This document shows positions 1 to 11,908 of a stretch of DNA of 64,000 nt, piece after piece. This DNA comes from Rhypophila decipiens (lineage: Eukaryota; Ascomycota; Sordariomycetes; Sordariales; Naviculisporaceae): positions 35,236 to 99,235 of the forward strand of contig MU858192.1 in NCBI GenBank assembly GCA_033297075.1. Direction: 5' to 3'. A model generated the notes under the pieces. The model was not told the origin of the DNA and did no database searches. It saw only the letters and a list, made by a program, of their open reading frames with translations. The stretch's first letter is position 1, and every line of letters begins with the position of its first letter. The position numbers and the translations under genes are program-made.

Positions 1-444
1 AGAGAGAGTGGTGGGTTTGATTTCCTAGTACACTTGATGCGAGGTCTGCCTTGGTTTGTTAGGTTCGGACCATTCCATTATCAAGTATCTCAGCTCTTGT
101 GTATTCGAAAGTGTCCTCGGTGTACCGACACGTGTGAGTGTCTAGGACGTTCACCAGAGGAAGGAGAAGCACAAACACCACCTCATAGGTTATTCAAAGG
201 AACAAAACATGGGAACCACAACTCCCCCCCCCCCCCCTACACCGAAGGACGGTGAAGCTCTTCCATCCCATACGTAACAAAATGTCGAAACGGTATTTGA
301 TGTATCGGCGGAAGGATACAACTTTCATTGATGATAGATCTGTATCGGTATTTGTCACTCTCTCGCCGATACAGCTATAGTAAACCCCTCAATTATATTT
401 CTTTTTGTACTATTAATACATCCCGTTTCCTGAGACTTGTCTTC
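1..444. other. Intergenic, no gene seen
   Basis: No convincing coding region. The only notable item is an uninterrupted run of 14 C at 224-237. The downstream end adjoins the 3' end of the minus-strand small secreted protein gene. Confidence 0.6.
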
Positions 445-934
445 CTAAATCAAGGTACACAAGATACTCCCCGTGACAGGGACCCTTCGACAAGTCACGT
501 CGACAATGTCAGGGAACTTGGTCCAGACACCAGCCCCGACTCGTCTGGCCCCGATCCTGTATTTTTTCATCAGCAATCAAAGTTCCCCATCCTTTTAACG
601 AGATTCATCAAAGGCAAGAAACATACCAATAAGCATCATTCGCAAACGTAAACCCGTCCACATCAACGGGGCAGTTACCCGCCGAACTACCGCTCGCGAG
701 GCGGACCTGGTCGCAACTGACCGTCTTGTCGCGCGGGATCAGGCTCAGCGGGCCGTCGCCGTCGTACCAGTTCCAGAAGCGGCAGCGGCCCGGGCGAGCG
801 GAGAGGTTGGCGTTGGGATTGGTCGTGTATCGCATTTCGCGGCCTGAGTTGTTGGTTACTTTTCCGCAGGCTGCTAGGGTGCCTGTTGGGGAGAGGGAGA
901 GGGTGAGAATGGTGAGGATGGCGTTGGGCTTCAT
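445..934 (-). CDS. Small secreted cysteine-containing protein, 139 aa, two exons
   Basis: Function unknown. Exon 1 is 934-627 and exon 2 is 556-445. The 70-nt intron has a GTATGT donor, a GCTGAT-like branch site and an ATACAG acceptor. Without splicing the frame stops four codons past the donor; splicing restores a Trp codon and adds 36 residues ending at TAG. The N-terminus is a typical signal peptide (hydrophobic residues about 5-20, AAC after the likely cleavage site). The mature part has six cysteines and an aromatic WNWYDGDGPLS stretch. This looks like a small secreted fungal protein or effector-like protein, but I recognise no named family. The exon structure is well supported by frame and splice signals; the role is not. 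Confidence 0.72.
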
Positions 935-2214
935 TGGGACTTAAGTTGGGACTTGGGACTGGGAGGTTGATGGAGGGAAGTTTGCTGGAGTTTAGGGCAG
1001 TCTGAGTTTGTGTGTTTGAGTTGAGTGAATTGGGGTAGTATCTAGGGAGGTATGATTCATTTTGGCTTGATTCTGGCCTTGCTTTATACTTTTTTTCTTG
1101 TTCTTTCAATAACTACTTACATACAATAGCACTGTCGGTAATGGCATGACGCCGGCTTGATAGATGACCCACAGACTAAGAGATGAGCACACCACCTGCA
1201 TGTTGAGCAGCCTAGATGGAACGTCTTGGTGACATCAGACTTGAGCGACACTGCTACGGAGTACCATGGCTAAGACGCCAAAAAGGACTACAGTATACGG
1301 ACTAACAAGACCTCCGGTCTGACTTTGAATTAAGCTTGGCAAACGGGGCTGTGAACTTGCCTTCAAAATGTGTTTCTTGGGCTAAGGCTTCGTCTCGTCC
1401 ATAACGTTGGTGTTTCAGAGGCAGGAACGAATAAATCATACTGTAGGAATATGAAAACGAATGTCATCGGAGTGACTTGATTCGCAAAGGGACATGGTAA
1501 GAAGACATCATCACCTGGGGTCTCCTCCTTGGTGGCTGAGGCGTAGAAGGCTTGGCAGCCTTGGTGCGCGAGCTGAGGTGTCGTGGTTACCAGGGCCCTG
1601 ACGCTTGAAAATTGTCCCTTTTAAAGCTCACTTATTATATTGTAAGTGGAACAAGTCCTCTACACTTGTCGCATAGTTGATGTTGCAATGATTTTGAGTC
1701 TTGGCCTGTCGTATGGCGGTCAGCCTCGTTGACGAGCTGCGCCCATGGACGGCCTTGACATAGATCAACTGGCCAAGGTATAATGAAAACTTGAGGAGAT
1801 TAGGAAAGGGTTAGAAGGGCGAGCTTCTTTCAATCCTAGCAACTGGATATTTGGATTTCGTAATTGCAAGCACGGAGGACTCTCTGCGGTCAGGCCAGCT
1901 CAGGGGCACGCACAAGTTGCCACTCGGAGTAACTGCGTGCCGCGTCGTTCCAATGATTATGCAATATAATGCGTAAGATAACAAACCCCTAACTGGATTC
2001 ATCAACTGAAAGCGGATACGGCTCTGTCTGTAAGTTTCGCTCGCGAGTGGAACGACTGCTGTTGACCTCGAAAGAGAAACAATAGAGGTCTACAAAGCTT
2101 CTGGTTAGAAAGTGAGAGATCGGGAACCTTGCAAGCCTCGCCCAGCTCTTATTTTTAATTACACTTAAATTATCCCACGACCTTAAGACTTAACAGTTAA
2201 TCAGTTACTTAGTC
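935..2214. other. Intergenic, divergent promoters
   Basis: This lies between the minus-strand secreted protein gene and the plus-strand nuclease/lectin gene, so it should hold both promoters. Reading frames here are short and lack coding character. I see no RNA gene or repeat. Confidence 0.5.
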
Positions 2215-3597
2215 ATGGTGGCAGTTGACTGTAGCTCAAGCATCATGTTGAGATGGCTCTGCTTACTATCTCTGCTCTCGCTGCCCACAGCCATAGCCCT
2301 CGAACTCCTTGAGACTCGACCTCTGGCCACTCCACAGACCCAGAAGCTCAAGCTGCTGCACTTCAACATGGCCGGCGGCGCCAAGAACAAAGGCACATAC
2401 CCCATCATCGGGCGCATCATCCGCGAGGTCCAGGAGCGCAAGCCCGACGTCATCTCGCTCAACGAGATCTGCGACCGGCAGTACGCCCACCTGCTAATTC
2501 AGCTCGAGGCCATCGGCTACGCCATGTCGGGCTACTTCCAAGAGTCACGCACTTTTGTGCCCGACTGCATCGTTCTCCCCGACACGCGCAACGAGGCGGG
2601 CAACGCCGTGCTCGTCCGGGGCACCGTCACCGGCGACCAGGGCTACATCTTCACCACCTCGCACGTCCTCGAGAAGCGCGAGCAGCCCGTCGTGACCGAG
2701 TCGCGCAGCGTCGCCTGCGTGACTGCCCTCTTCGCCATCACCGACATGCCGGTGCGCGTGTGCTCGACCCATCTGGCACCCAAAGATTCCAGCCTGTCCA
2801 ACCCCTACCGTGACCCCGAGCTCGAGGCCAAGGAGCTCGCGCGCGTGTTTGGCCCGGAAGCCGCCGCGGGTGCTTTCATCCTCATGGGCGACCTGAATCT
2901 CCTCCCGGGCAACACCGCGCTTAATACGTTGTACGCACCCGACGCGGGAACGACAGGCCAGTTCTGGGAGGCCGACATGCACTGGTACTGCACCGACACG
3001 TTCTGCGACGGTCCCCTCCAAGGTGGCGACCCCTCCCACGCAGAAGGCAAGATCGACTATACCTTCCTCTCGCGCAGACATTTCTCCTTTGCGGACCAAA
3101 ACGTGCAGATGGTCGACGCCGGACAGTGCGATGACCACGCCTGCTCCGACCACAAGATGTTCCGCTCCGAGGTATCTCTGCACCAGTCTGTCACGCCCTA
3201 CTCGACCCTCCGCAATACCAACAGCTCCAAGTGCATCACCGTCACCGGCACCGCCAACAACGCCAAGGCCGTACAGTTCACCTGCAACGCTACCTCGCCC
3301 GACTACCGCTGGCGCTTCGAGCATGCCTGGTGGGGCGAGTATGTTATCCGCAAGCAGAACGGCGGGAGCAGGTGCTTAGGTGTGCCGAGCACGAGCGCCA
3401 ACGCGCAGGCGGTCCAGATTACGTGCAATACGGATGATACGCTGCAGCGGTGGATGCCGAGGCAGCCGACGGCGGATATGATGAGGAATGTCGGGACGGC
3501 GCAATGCTTGGCTGTGGCGGGCACGGCGAATAACGCGGCTGTGAACCAAAAGGCGTGTAGTGCGAGTTCGACGCAGCAGAGATGGGTGTATCCTTGA
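2215..3597 (+). CDS. Secreted endonuclease/exonuclease/phosphatase-fold protein with C-terminal ricin-B lectin domain
   Basis: An intronless 460-aa protein. A second ATG at 2245 sits right before the hydrophobic signal peptide (about residues 11-29) and may be the true start. Residues about 45-320 show the EEP (DNase I-like) fold with its catalytic set: N51 (HFNMAGG), E84 (SLNEIC), H186 (STHL), D226 and N228 (GDLN), D281 (KIDYTF) and D312-H313 (CSDHK). Residues about 328-460 form a ricin-B beta-trefoil with repeated QRW/YRW motifs and Cys pairs. A metal-dependent phosphodiesterase or nuclease, secreted and carbohydrate-targeted, is the likely activity; the substrate is unknown. No introns and high GC at third positions, in a genome where most genes have introns, suggest possible bacterial origin. 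The same two folds occur as separate subunits of bacterial cytolethal distending toxins; that is a fold-level comparison only. Confidence 0.88.
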   Translation: MVAVDCSSSIMLRWLCLLSLLSLPTAIALELLETRPLATPQTQKLKLLHFNMAGGAKNKGTYPIIGRIIREVQERKPDVISLNEICDRQYAHLLIQLEAIGYAMSGYFQESRTFVPDCIVLPDTRNEAGNAVLVRGTVTGDQGYIFTTSHVLEKREQPVVTESRSVACVTALFAITDMPVRVCSTHLAPKDSSLSNPYRDPELEAKELARVFGPEAAAGAFILMGDLNLLPGNTALNTLYAPDAGTTGQFWEADMHWYCTDTFCDGPLQGGDPSHAEGKIDYTFLSRRHFSFADQNVQMVDAGQCDDHACSDHKMFRSEVSLHQSVTPYSTLRNTNSSKCITVTGTANNAKAVQFTCNATSPDYRWRFEHAWWGEYVIRKQNGGSRCLGVPSTSANAQAVQITCNTDDTLQRWMPRQPTADMMRNVGTAQCLAVAGTANNAAVNQKACSASSTQQRWVYP

Positions 3598-3727
3598 TTG
3601 GGATAATACTAGTGATCAGCGGTTTTGACCTTGAGCCTTAGTCAGGAGCATATGCAAGTGGAGGGCGACGGAACGAAGAGTGGTAGAAAATGAAGCTATT
3701 CCCAGTTCCCAAAGGGGGCTTGTCAAA

Positions 3728-3742
3728 TTAGGGTTAGGGTTA
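3728..3742 (+). repeat. Interstitial telomere-like repeat (TTAGGG)2TTA
   Basis: Two and a half exact copies of the fungal telomere unit. A related array in the opposite orientation lies at 8140-8160, so the two bracket the sulfate permease gene. Confidence 0.75.
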
Positions 3743-4115
3743 TGTATGGTGGCCTACTCGTTCAAGTCCAGTGGCCTCGCTGAATTGGCTTTAATCGGCA
3801 GTATGTTCGGTCTCTTGGCTTGATTTTGATTGATTCCGTCTTGTTCGGGTCCATGACTGTGGTGTCCGCGGAAAAAAAGCAAGTGTGCGACTTGCGCCAT
3901 TTCCTGTTCAACCACCATAATGGTACTCCATTCTTAAAATGGCAGCTACACGTGTAGAGTTCCTTCCGACCGTGGTGCAGAGCAAGCAAAGATTGGACCT
4001 TTTCGAAGGACCATGCAGGTACGCGGCCCGTCACTATGATCATGTTCAACAACGGCCGCATCAGATGCCCTCTTGAGAGGCATGAGACCACCACATGTGT
4101 CAAGCAGGAACCAGG

Positions 4116-4123
4116 TGATGTCA
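4116..4123. promoter_or_regulatory. Possible CYS3/MetR-type bZIP site upstream of sulfate permease
   Basis: The sequence GTGATGTCAC at 4115-4124 matches 8 of 10 positions of the Neurospora CYS3 consensus ATGRYRYCAT; only the outer bases differ. It lies about 575 bp before the permease ATG. CYS3 is known to activate sulfate permease genes. The 8-bp core also occurs at 1230 and 15327, so chance is a real alternative. Confidence 0.25.
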
Positions 4124-4699
4124 CACTGCAGTTTTTCATGGTGATGGGACTTCAGAGAATCCTTCATCAAGGTCGCCGATTATATAATGGAATGCTCCCC
4201 GGCTGTTCGAGAATTTGCACGGACCATGTGGATTCCGGCCTCCACGGGAGTCGGCCGGCATGGCTTGCCCGGGAAGGTGCCCGAGCCGAGCCGAGCCGGA
4301 TGTGGAACCCACCAACAAGGATAACACCGGAAGACCACAGATCGACGATCAGTCTTGAGCGGTCAGCCAACGGCTAGACTAGACCCCACTGGGGATAGAA
4401 ACCGTCGGCAATGTCAACAGTGCCGCCGACAGGGTCGGCCTGGGGGCAAGCCCCCTGGACCATCATGTTACCGTCTCGCAAGTCCCCTCGCACTGGTACT
4501 GTGTTCCTTCTTTCGCCCCATACAAAGTTGGTTAAGATGAACTGGAGTTCATTCGACTTTTTGTTTTTCCATGTTGAGAACGCATAGACTTTTGTTTCAA
4601 GACCACCAAATGTCGCCCCTGGCATCCCGTATAACCTTCTGTCCCGAGTAATGTTTCATTGCTCCCCTTTCTGACTCGTTCTGTCGATCAAAACTAAAT

Positions 4700-7378
4700 A
4701 TGTCACTACATTCACGAGACAGCAGCCAAAGGCTGTCTTCACATCAAACCGATGCCAAACACACAAAGCCCTTCAGCACTATCGGCTGTTTTACCGAAGA
4801 AGAGCCAACAGTGAGGGAGTGGTTGCGCTCTCTGTCTCCGACGAGACAAGGAGTAGTTGGATATTTTCGAGAGATCTTTGTCTTTACACAATGGCTTCCC
4901 CGGTACAACCTGAGCTGGTTGTTGGGCGACTCCATCGCGGGCTTGACCGTTGGCTTTGTTGTTATCCCACAGGCAATGGCATATGCCCTGCTTGCCAGAT
5001 TGTCCCCTGAATATGGACTGTACACGAGTTTCGTTGGAGCTGCTCTGTACTGGCTGTTTGGAACTTCCAAAGATATTGTCATTGGAGTGAGTATATCTGA
5101 TGATGCTCTCTTTACGTGGTGAAAGACTGTCGCTAACAATGGGACAGACCACGGCTGTTGGATCACTCTTAGTTGGCGGCGTCATCACATCCATCCAGCA
5201 CGAGAATCCCGGAGTTTACACGAACGAAGAGATAGCCAAAACAACTTCTGCCATCGCTGGCATCATTCTTCTCGCCATTTCCCTTCTTCGTCTTGGCTGG
5301 ATCATCGAGTTCATTCCCTACATCCCCATCTCGGCGTTTGTCACAGCGGCGAGCATCACCATCATGTCGACCCAGTTCCCGGTACTGATGGGCATACCGG
5401 AAATTAACACGAGGCAAGCGCCGTATCTGGTCATCATCGACGCACTCAAAGGATTGCCAAACACCCGAGTCGACGCCGCTATTGGCCTGACGTCAATGGT
5501 TTTGCTTTACGCTATCCGATATTTCTGCACCCGGATGGAGACAAGCTACCCGGCCAAGAAAAAGACATGGGCCATCATCTCGTCGATGAGGCTCACTTTT
5601 GTCATGCTGCTTTACACTTTCATTAGCTATCTGGTCAACAGGAATCACACCACCAAAGAACAGAGCCCTTTTCGCATTGTTGGGACCATCTCTAGAGGTA
5701 AGTCCTTCTGTTACCTAATCTAGGCCATCTGGGATAACTGATCCTAACATGAACCACAGGCTTCAAACATGCTGGAACCCCAAAAATGGACAAGAATCTC
5801 ATTCTACTGATCTTGCCAGAGTTACCCGCCATGCTCATTATCCTGGTGATTGAGCACATCGCCATCGCCAAGTCATTCGGCCGGATCTTTGGGTATACCG
5901 TCCTGCCATCCCAGGAGATGTTGGCCCAGGGGGCATCCAACCTGCTGGGTCCCTTCCTTGGTGGCTACGTATGCACCGGATCTTTTGGTGCCTCTGCCGT
6001 GCTTTCCAAGGCTGGTGTTCGAACCCCACTCGCCGGTCTCTTCAGCGCCGTATTCCTGATCTTGGCCCTGTACGCACTCACCGCCGTCTTCTTCTTCATT
6101 CCCATGGCCGCACTCGCCGGCCTCATCATTCATGCCGTTGCCAACCTGCCGACGCCACCAAAGACGCTGTACAAGTACTGGCGGCTCTCCCCGTTCGAGC
6201 TCATCATCTGGGTGACAGGCGTCGTGGTCGCCATCTTTGTCAGTCTCGAAGTCAGCATCTATGTCACTATTGTAGTGTCCTTGGTGTGGCTGCTTGTGCG
6301 CCAGGCTCGCACTGCAGGAAGTTTCCTGGGCCAAGTGCACGCGTATCATGCTGCCAATAACGGGCATGACCAACATTATCATCATCCAAGCAGCATACCA
6401 TCGACGCCTACACTTGGGAAGACCGCCGACGAAACCTCCCGTAGCCTCTACCTTCCTCTAACCCGCGGCAAAGACGCAACCAACCCTTCCATACTCGTCG
6501 AGCCTCCCTATCCCGGGGTCTTCATCTTCCGTTTCACCGAAGGCCTAAGTTACATCAACCAAGCACAGCACACGGCGCTTCTGATCTCCCACGTACGAGC
6601 CAGTACTCGCCGGGGCAGTGACGACGTTAACAAAGATCCACAAAGTTCAAGTAGCAAAAACAGCAACAAAGACAAGCTCTGGTCAGAACCAGTTCTCTCC
6701 CCCGAAACTCTCGCCGCACGATCCCACCTCCCACCATTACGGTCCATTGTCCTCGATTGCTCGGCCATTGACCAGCTCGATATAACAGCCATCCAAGGAC
6801 TGGTGGATGCTCGAAACGCGCTCGACAAACACGCCTGCGCTGGTTTAGATGGGTTACCAGAACCTGGATGTGTGGAATGGCATTTTGCGGGCCTGACGAG
6901 TCGATGGGCGAGAAAGGCACTATATGTGGCAGGCTTTGGCAAACCGAAAAAACAGGCTTCAACTGAAGGACAGCTTCAATCCGATCCCGAGTCTAATCCC
7001 AATACGGGGGGAAGACCAAGTCAGATTTCAGATAACACTGAGCAAGAGAATCTTGGAAGTGGACGTGAAGGCATATCAGCTGGCTTGAGTTGTTCTGTGC
7101 CAGAATATTGCCTAATCGGCGAGGCGCGCCTAGATCTCGAGGGCGAGAAAGGTGTGAATCATATGGCGGCCATTGAGAGCGTCGATAGACCGTTATTCCA
7201 CGTGGATTTGACAGAGGCAGTTGAGGCCGCTGTAAGGCATGCACGAGTCATGGATGCGAAGGATAAAAGGACTTGGAGCCATGGGCCACTGGCACACGGA
7301 GCGTGTGAGAGTGAGGGTGGATGTGGCATGTCCGGTGCGGTTCCAAGTCGATCATCACAGAATTCATTGGCCAGTTGA
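4700..7378 (+). CDS. SulP-family sulfate permease with STAS domain, three exons, 851 aa
   Basis: Exons are 4700-5086, 5148-5697 and 5760-7378. The introns are 61 and 62 nt with GTGAGT and GTAAGT donors and CTAAC branch sites. The protein has a cytosolic N-terminus, the SulP signature region (TVGFVVIPQAMAYALLA, then SPEYGLYTSFVGAALYWLFG), about a dozen membrane segments, and a C-terminal STAS domain (RSIVLDCSAIDQLDITAIQGL). It should import sulfate across the plasma membrane with protons, like Neurospora CYS-14 and yeast Sul1/Sul2. A His/Ser/Asn-rich linker separates membrane and STAS parts, and the tail after STAS is longer than usual. Fungal sulfate permeases are normally under sulfur repression through a CYS3/MetR bZIP factor; one weak candidate site is upstream. 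Confidence 0.95.
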
Positions 7379-10300
7379 GGTTGGATATGATTGATATTCT
7401 GGAAAGATTTGTTTTTTTATTTTTGGTCTCTTCCTATTTGGAGAGATTTTCTTGATTTGTTTTGTTAGATACATACCCAGGTTTATGAATGTTTGTTTAT
7501 TTCAATTGAGCTCATCATGCGCAAAGCGGACTGTATCGGTTGTGCAATTCTTCGTTTCCTTGCCCGCTCCAGATCCAGAACTGGAGGACCGGTTGACAGA
7601 ACGGTCAAGCTGGGGTAAGCCTGCATTGCCGAAGCTCACCGGCGAGGCTCCGGCAGACCGGCACGGCCGGCTATCGGGGGATATCCACCCGGCTTACATG
7701 CGGATACTTCGCGTGCAGCTGTACACCGCCAGACTTGATCTTTGCTTGACTTGGTTCACATGCTTGGCATGCTTCTGGATCTTGGCATGGGAATTTCCAG
7801 TTTTTCTGGAATGCATGAACACGTCAATCGATAAAGTCCTTCGAGAGGTCGCCGGTGGCAAAATCACAACACGTGGATGGTGGATCCCGGGCCGGGAAAC
7901 GGAAGCGGGAATCGGGCGCCAAGACGGCGACTAGTGTAATGAATGACTGGACCTCCGACAAAAGTCCAACAAATCGTGACTGGAGATTCCTTGAACGGTC
8001 ATGAACCACTAGGGAGTATCCGTCGAGGTCTCTTAGAAGTACTGAAAAAGCAGACTATCTTTTGACTTGCTCCACTTCCCAACTTCATTTGCAATGTGCA
8101 ACCCAGAACTTGCCAACTTGCCAGAGAAATCTGCTACAGTTAACCCTAACCCTAGCCCTACTTTCTCAACTTTTCCACCTACCACAGTTGATCTAAAGTG
8201 ATGCAGCGCCATTCTAATCTAGGAACATATACAAGCTGTCAACTATAAGTACATATTGAATCTCTGATAGGAGGAATCACAATACCAATATGAAGCTGCA
8301 CCTGTCTTGTTCTTTCTTCTGGCATCAGGACCAGGACTCAAGAGAACTTGGCAGTTACCCAGGCACAACACGGAGAGTTCCAGCCAACCAGCTGATAGCC
8401 GATGATACCATGACTCCAGTCATCAACCTTTACCTCCCACACGTACGCCAGGCACCAAAGAACGTGGTGAAGGAGAAAAAAGGCAGTTCATGCCATTCAT
8501 TATGGATTTATGGATTCGTCATTCACCAGCCACTAACACACCATTTTCTGGAGCCATTCCTACTTGATCTTACATCAAATAGACGCCCATTCTCCTTTGA
8601 TTTGAAACATACCTGATGTGAATGTCTGAGAGTGTATATCTCGGCTTTGTTCCACTTGGACAACACAAGATGTGAGAAAACAGCAAGCTGGAGACCATGC
8701 TGACCTCCTTCTTACCACGGGCCAACAACTTCAGCAAGGGGTCAGCTGACTGAATCCCCAATGTCACATACAAGAGGGTTAAAGACCGCACCAATACCAA
8801 ATGGTGGGGACATCGACAGCTCTCCAAGTCTGTATAAGGATGCAACATTGCTTTTGCGATGGATCACATATCCTACTTCACACTTGTAAAGTCTTTGTCA
8901 AATTGTCAAGACTCGAGTATGCCGGATGAGATGACCAATGTAAGCTCATCACACCTTCACAAACGGCTCTTACCAAGTATTGAGTTCTCTTATCTTTTTT
9001 CGCTTCATTCACCGTTTCTTTACCTTTTCTCCTTGATCGCTGGTGCCTCCCTCCGGTGATACTAAGATCCGGGCCAACTTCCAAGGCAGCACTCAGTCCA
9101 GGAGATGTGTCATCATTATCTACCGTTATCCTAACCATTGTACTGTTCTTGTAAACGCTACCTACCATACTGACTGATTTAGAACCCCACGAAATCATCA
9201 AAATGGTTGCTGCCATGCTGCCAAGAAGAAGTAGTTGAAGATTTACCGTCCCGTCTCGTCCCATACCCCGAGGACCGAGGGCCGAGAGTTGAAGGGTTTT
9301 GAAACCAATATTGTCGATCTCATGATCAATATTTTCTCTCTACCCAGTACCCATCTACATGTATGATATCTGGCTTCAAGCCTACTTACGCAGCTCACAA
9401 CCCTCACACACCTCAAGATTAGCTCAGCGAATCATGCTCATACCGAGGAACCCGAGGATACGTAGGGCATCCATCCACATCGGCGATCCGTTCCGTCCAC
9501 TCCGTTGTCGCGGCACAGAATATGTCACTTGTCCCGATTCGGCTTCTACTACTTAGTAGAATCAATATTTCTTACGGATACCTCCCACCTCTACATTTAC
9601 TAGGTGTCGAGAGGCCAGTTGCCATTGAAAGTATCAATTCCATCGCCAGCAGCGGCTCGGCACGCCCTTCCATTTTGGATGATGAGTCAAAGATGCAAGC
9701 ATCAAGGAAAGCAGCTCACCTTCACACTTGTACACGGGCAGTAGTCTGGTGATAGCAGCCAATCATCTTGTAGTAGATCGCACTAACGATCGGTCGGTTA
9801 ACTTACTCGGTAGGTAAGTTAGATGTAAGTTATTGTTTCACCTGCCAGGAGCGGTCTAGCTGGCTGCACCATAGCAGGACCATCAAGAATGTCTAAACTC
9901 TCCCAAGTCTCGGTATCAAGACCTACGCACGCTACGGTAGCTCTCATCAGCACAGCCTCAAGAAAACCAAGAAAGTTGCGTCAACGAACAAGGAATGTTA
10001 ACGTATCCAAGCACTGAAGAAGAAAGACGATGATACCTTACCCTAGTGTAGGGCTGTAATATCCGTGAGTAATCCTGGTATTTAGTGTAAATGTATGATC
10101 TGTTATTCGTCACACCGAAGCCGGGGACCCCCGGGCAGGTGTAATGTTACCAGGTAGAGGTATGGTACATACCACCATATTCCTACGGAAGCGAGAGCAA
10201 TCCTTGTGATAATCCGCAAAGAATATAACGTTAACCCCCCAGGATCATAACGGCTTATTCACCAAAAGACTTCCTTCATCATCAACACGGGAAAGAGGTT

Positions 10301-11908
10301 GGAGATATGACCAGGGTGTCAAGAAGTGAAGTTAATGAAGCGCTCGGGAGCGGGGGATCAACCCATGGTATCGTTTCCCGTATCACACACACATGAACTG
10401 ACAATCTCCAAATCCATTATTTGCATCTTTTTCCTATGTTCTTACAAACCTTCAACGAAAAGACCGACCAAAAGTCCAGACCAATTCTGATTTCTGGAAA
10501 AAAAAAGCGCAATCTGTCCTTTTTGCCTACCTTCCGCCGTTCCGGATGTATGTCGTGAGATTTTGCCATGTGCCATCCTGCAGCACCACCCACCACCCAT
10601 GGAACGCAGAATCAACAAATCGCATGGCACCTTGCAAATGCCGTCAAACCAATAATTTGCCTCCGCGCGGTGCCCGTCTCCCCGATGTGAATGTCACAGA
10701 TTGAACGGAACGTGAGACCGCGGGACAGATAGTAAATAATTAGTATCGAACCTACAGAGTATAAATGTTTATCGATAATTCATCCCGTTTGCCCGTTTGC
10801 CGAAAGAAACAAAAAGTAAGTGTAAGCTGCAGTGCAACTTCAATATGCCCAATATTGATGAGACAAGATGGCTGTCCCGATAAGCAACACCACGTTTCAA
10901 GTAAAAAGGCCTTTTTCTTTTCCTAGAAAGCAGAGGAGGAGGAGGTGGCGATTTGCCGAGTGTCACAGACTTTCTGTCAACCCGTGTGTTTGTGTGCCGT
11001 GCGCCCAAGACATGAGTTTGCCAAATTCGAGAAGAGAAACGAAAAATCAGCAAATCGCATTTCCGAACCCGAGCGAGCGAGAGCTCGGTGAACCTGGATT
11101 CAAGATTCCCATCTGCTTGGCGATGTGCCGGACTGACGAAAATTCGTATTTAGCTATGTGTGCTTCACGACAGCGGCGGATACCTAGGGGGGACAGATTC
11201 ACGGCATGGCATGTAGCACGCAAGCGATCAATAGGTGCAGGTGCAGGCAGGTCAAGTGAGATGGGGGATAGATAGATGCAAAATTAGAAAATCCCACATG
11301 CACTTGCCGTATCCCGCCAATCCCGAGTTGTGTGGAAGAAGAGGTGCGTCGATCGCCCACGAGGAAGAAAAGAGGCAAGCAAGCCCCCAGGGGTACTACG
11401 TGTATAAGCAAGCGGAGAGAACCATCCGATTGGACTGGCAAGATATGCAATGTAGTTCAGCTCAACTGAGGGGTTTCCAGAACCGCACCCTGCAGATGTT
11501 GCTCTCATGTGTGGCTGTGTATAGAACAGAACATACTCGACCGGTATTGGACATGTTTGGTGGGTTTCAGCGGCGGGGGACCAATGAACAGCCGGGGCCG
11601 ATCCCCGGTCATTGACCGAGGGTGTGGTTACGGATTACCTCCGGTACCACCACCACCGACGAGAACCAGACAGACTTTAACCAAAGATAGTAGGTATGCA
11701 AGTATGGTGGGTTCAACGTAACGCTGAGACACATGGGGTCCAGATGAACCTCCAAGAGCCATGGGGGTCCTGTCAGGGTATTTGGATAGCCAGCCATCCT
11801 CGCTGGACGACTTGGGATTTCCTTCACAGTTTGGAATTCGCCCTGTTCTCGATATCAGAAATGATAGTTTGGCCGTCATGAGTTGGTTGTTCCGGACATG
11901 ATATCGCC
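7379..11908. other. 4.5-kb gene-poor region
   Basis: Reading frames are short, overlap on both strands and lack coding character. A telomere-like array lies at 8140-8160. Around 9,780-10,260 there are short TAGGTAAG-type motifs and a GC palindrome-like CCGGGGACCCCCGG near 10,122. I see no tRNA or rRNA. A non-coding RNA or a multi-intron gene with very small exons cannot be excluded by eye. Confidence 0.45.
8140..8160 (-). repeat. Interstitial telomere-like repeat, C-strand orientation
   Basis: TTAACCCTAACCC followed by a one-base variant unit TAGCCCTA. It is the mirror of the array at 3728-3742. Confidence 0.7.

Larger units (their letters stand above)
3598..4699. other. Intergenic upstream of sulfate permease
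   Basis: No convincing gene. It holds a telomere-like TTAGGGTTAGGGTTA at 3728-3742 and a bZIP-type palindromic core at 4116-4123. Confidence 0.5.

Noticed and set aside
10868..11615. Overlapping plus-strand frames of 126 and 135 codons
   Set aside because: They overlap each other and opposite-strand frames, with no coding signature.
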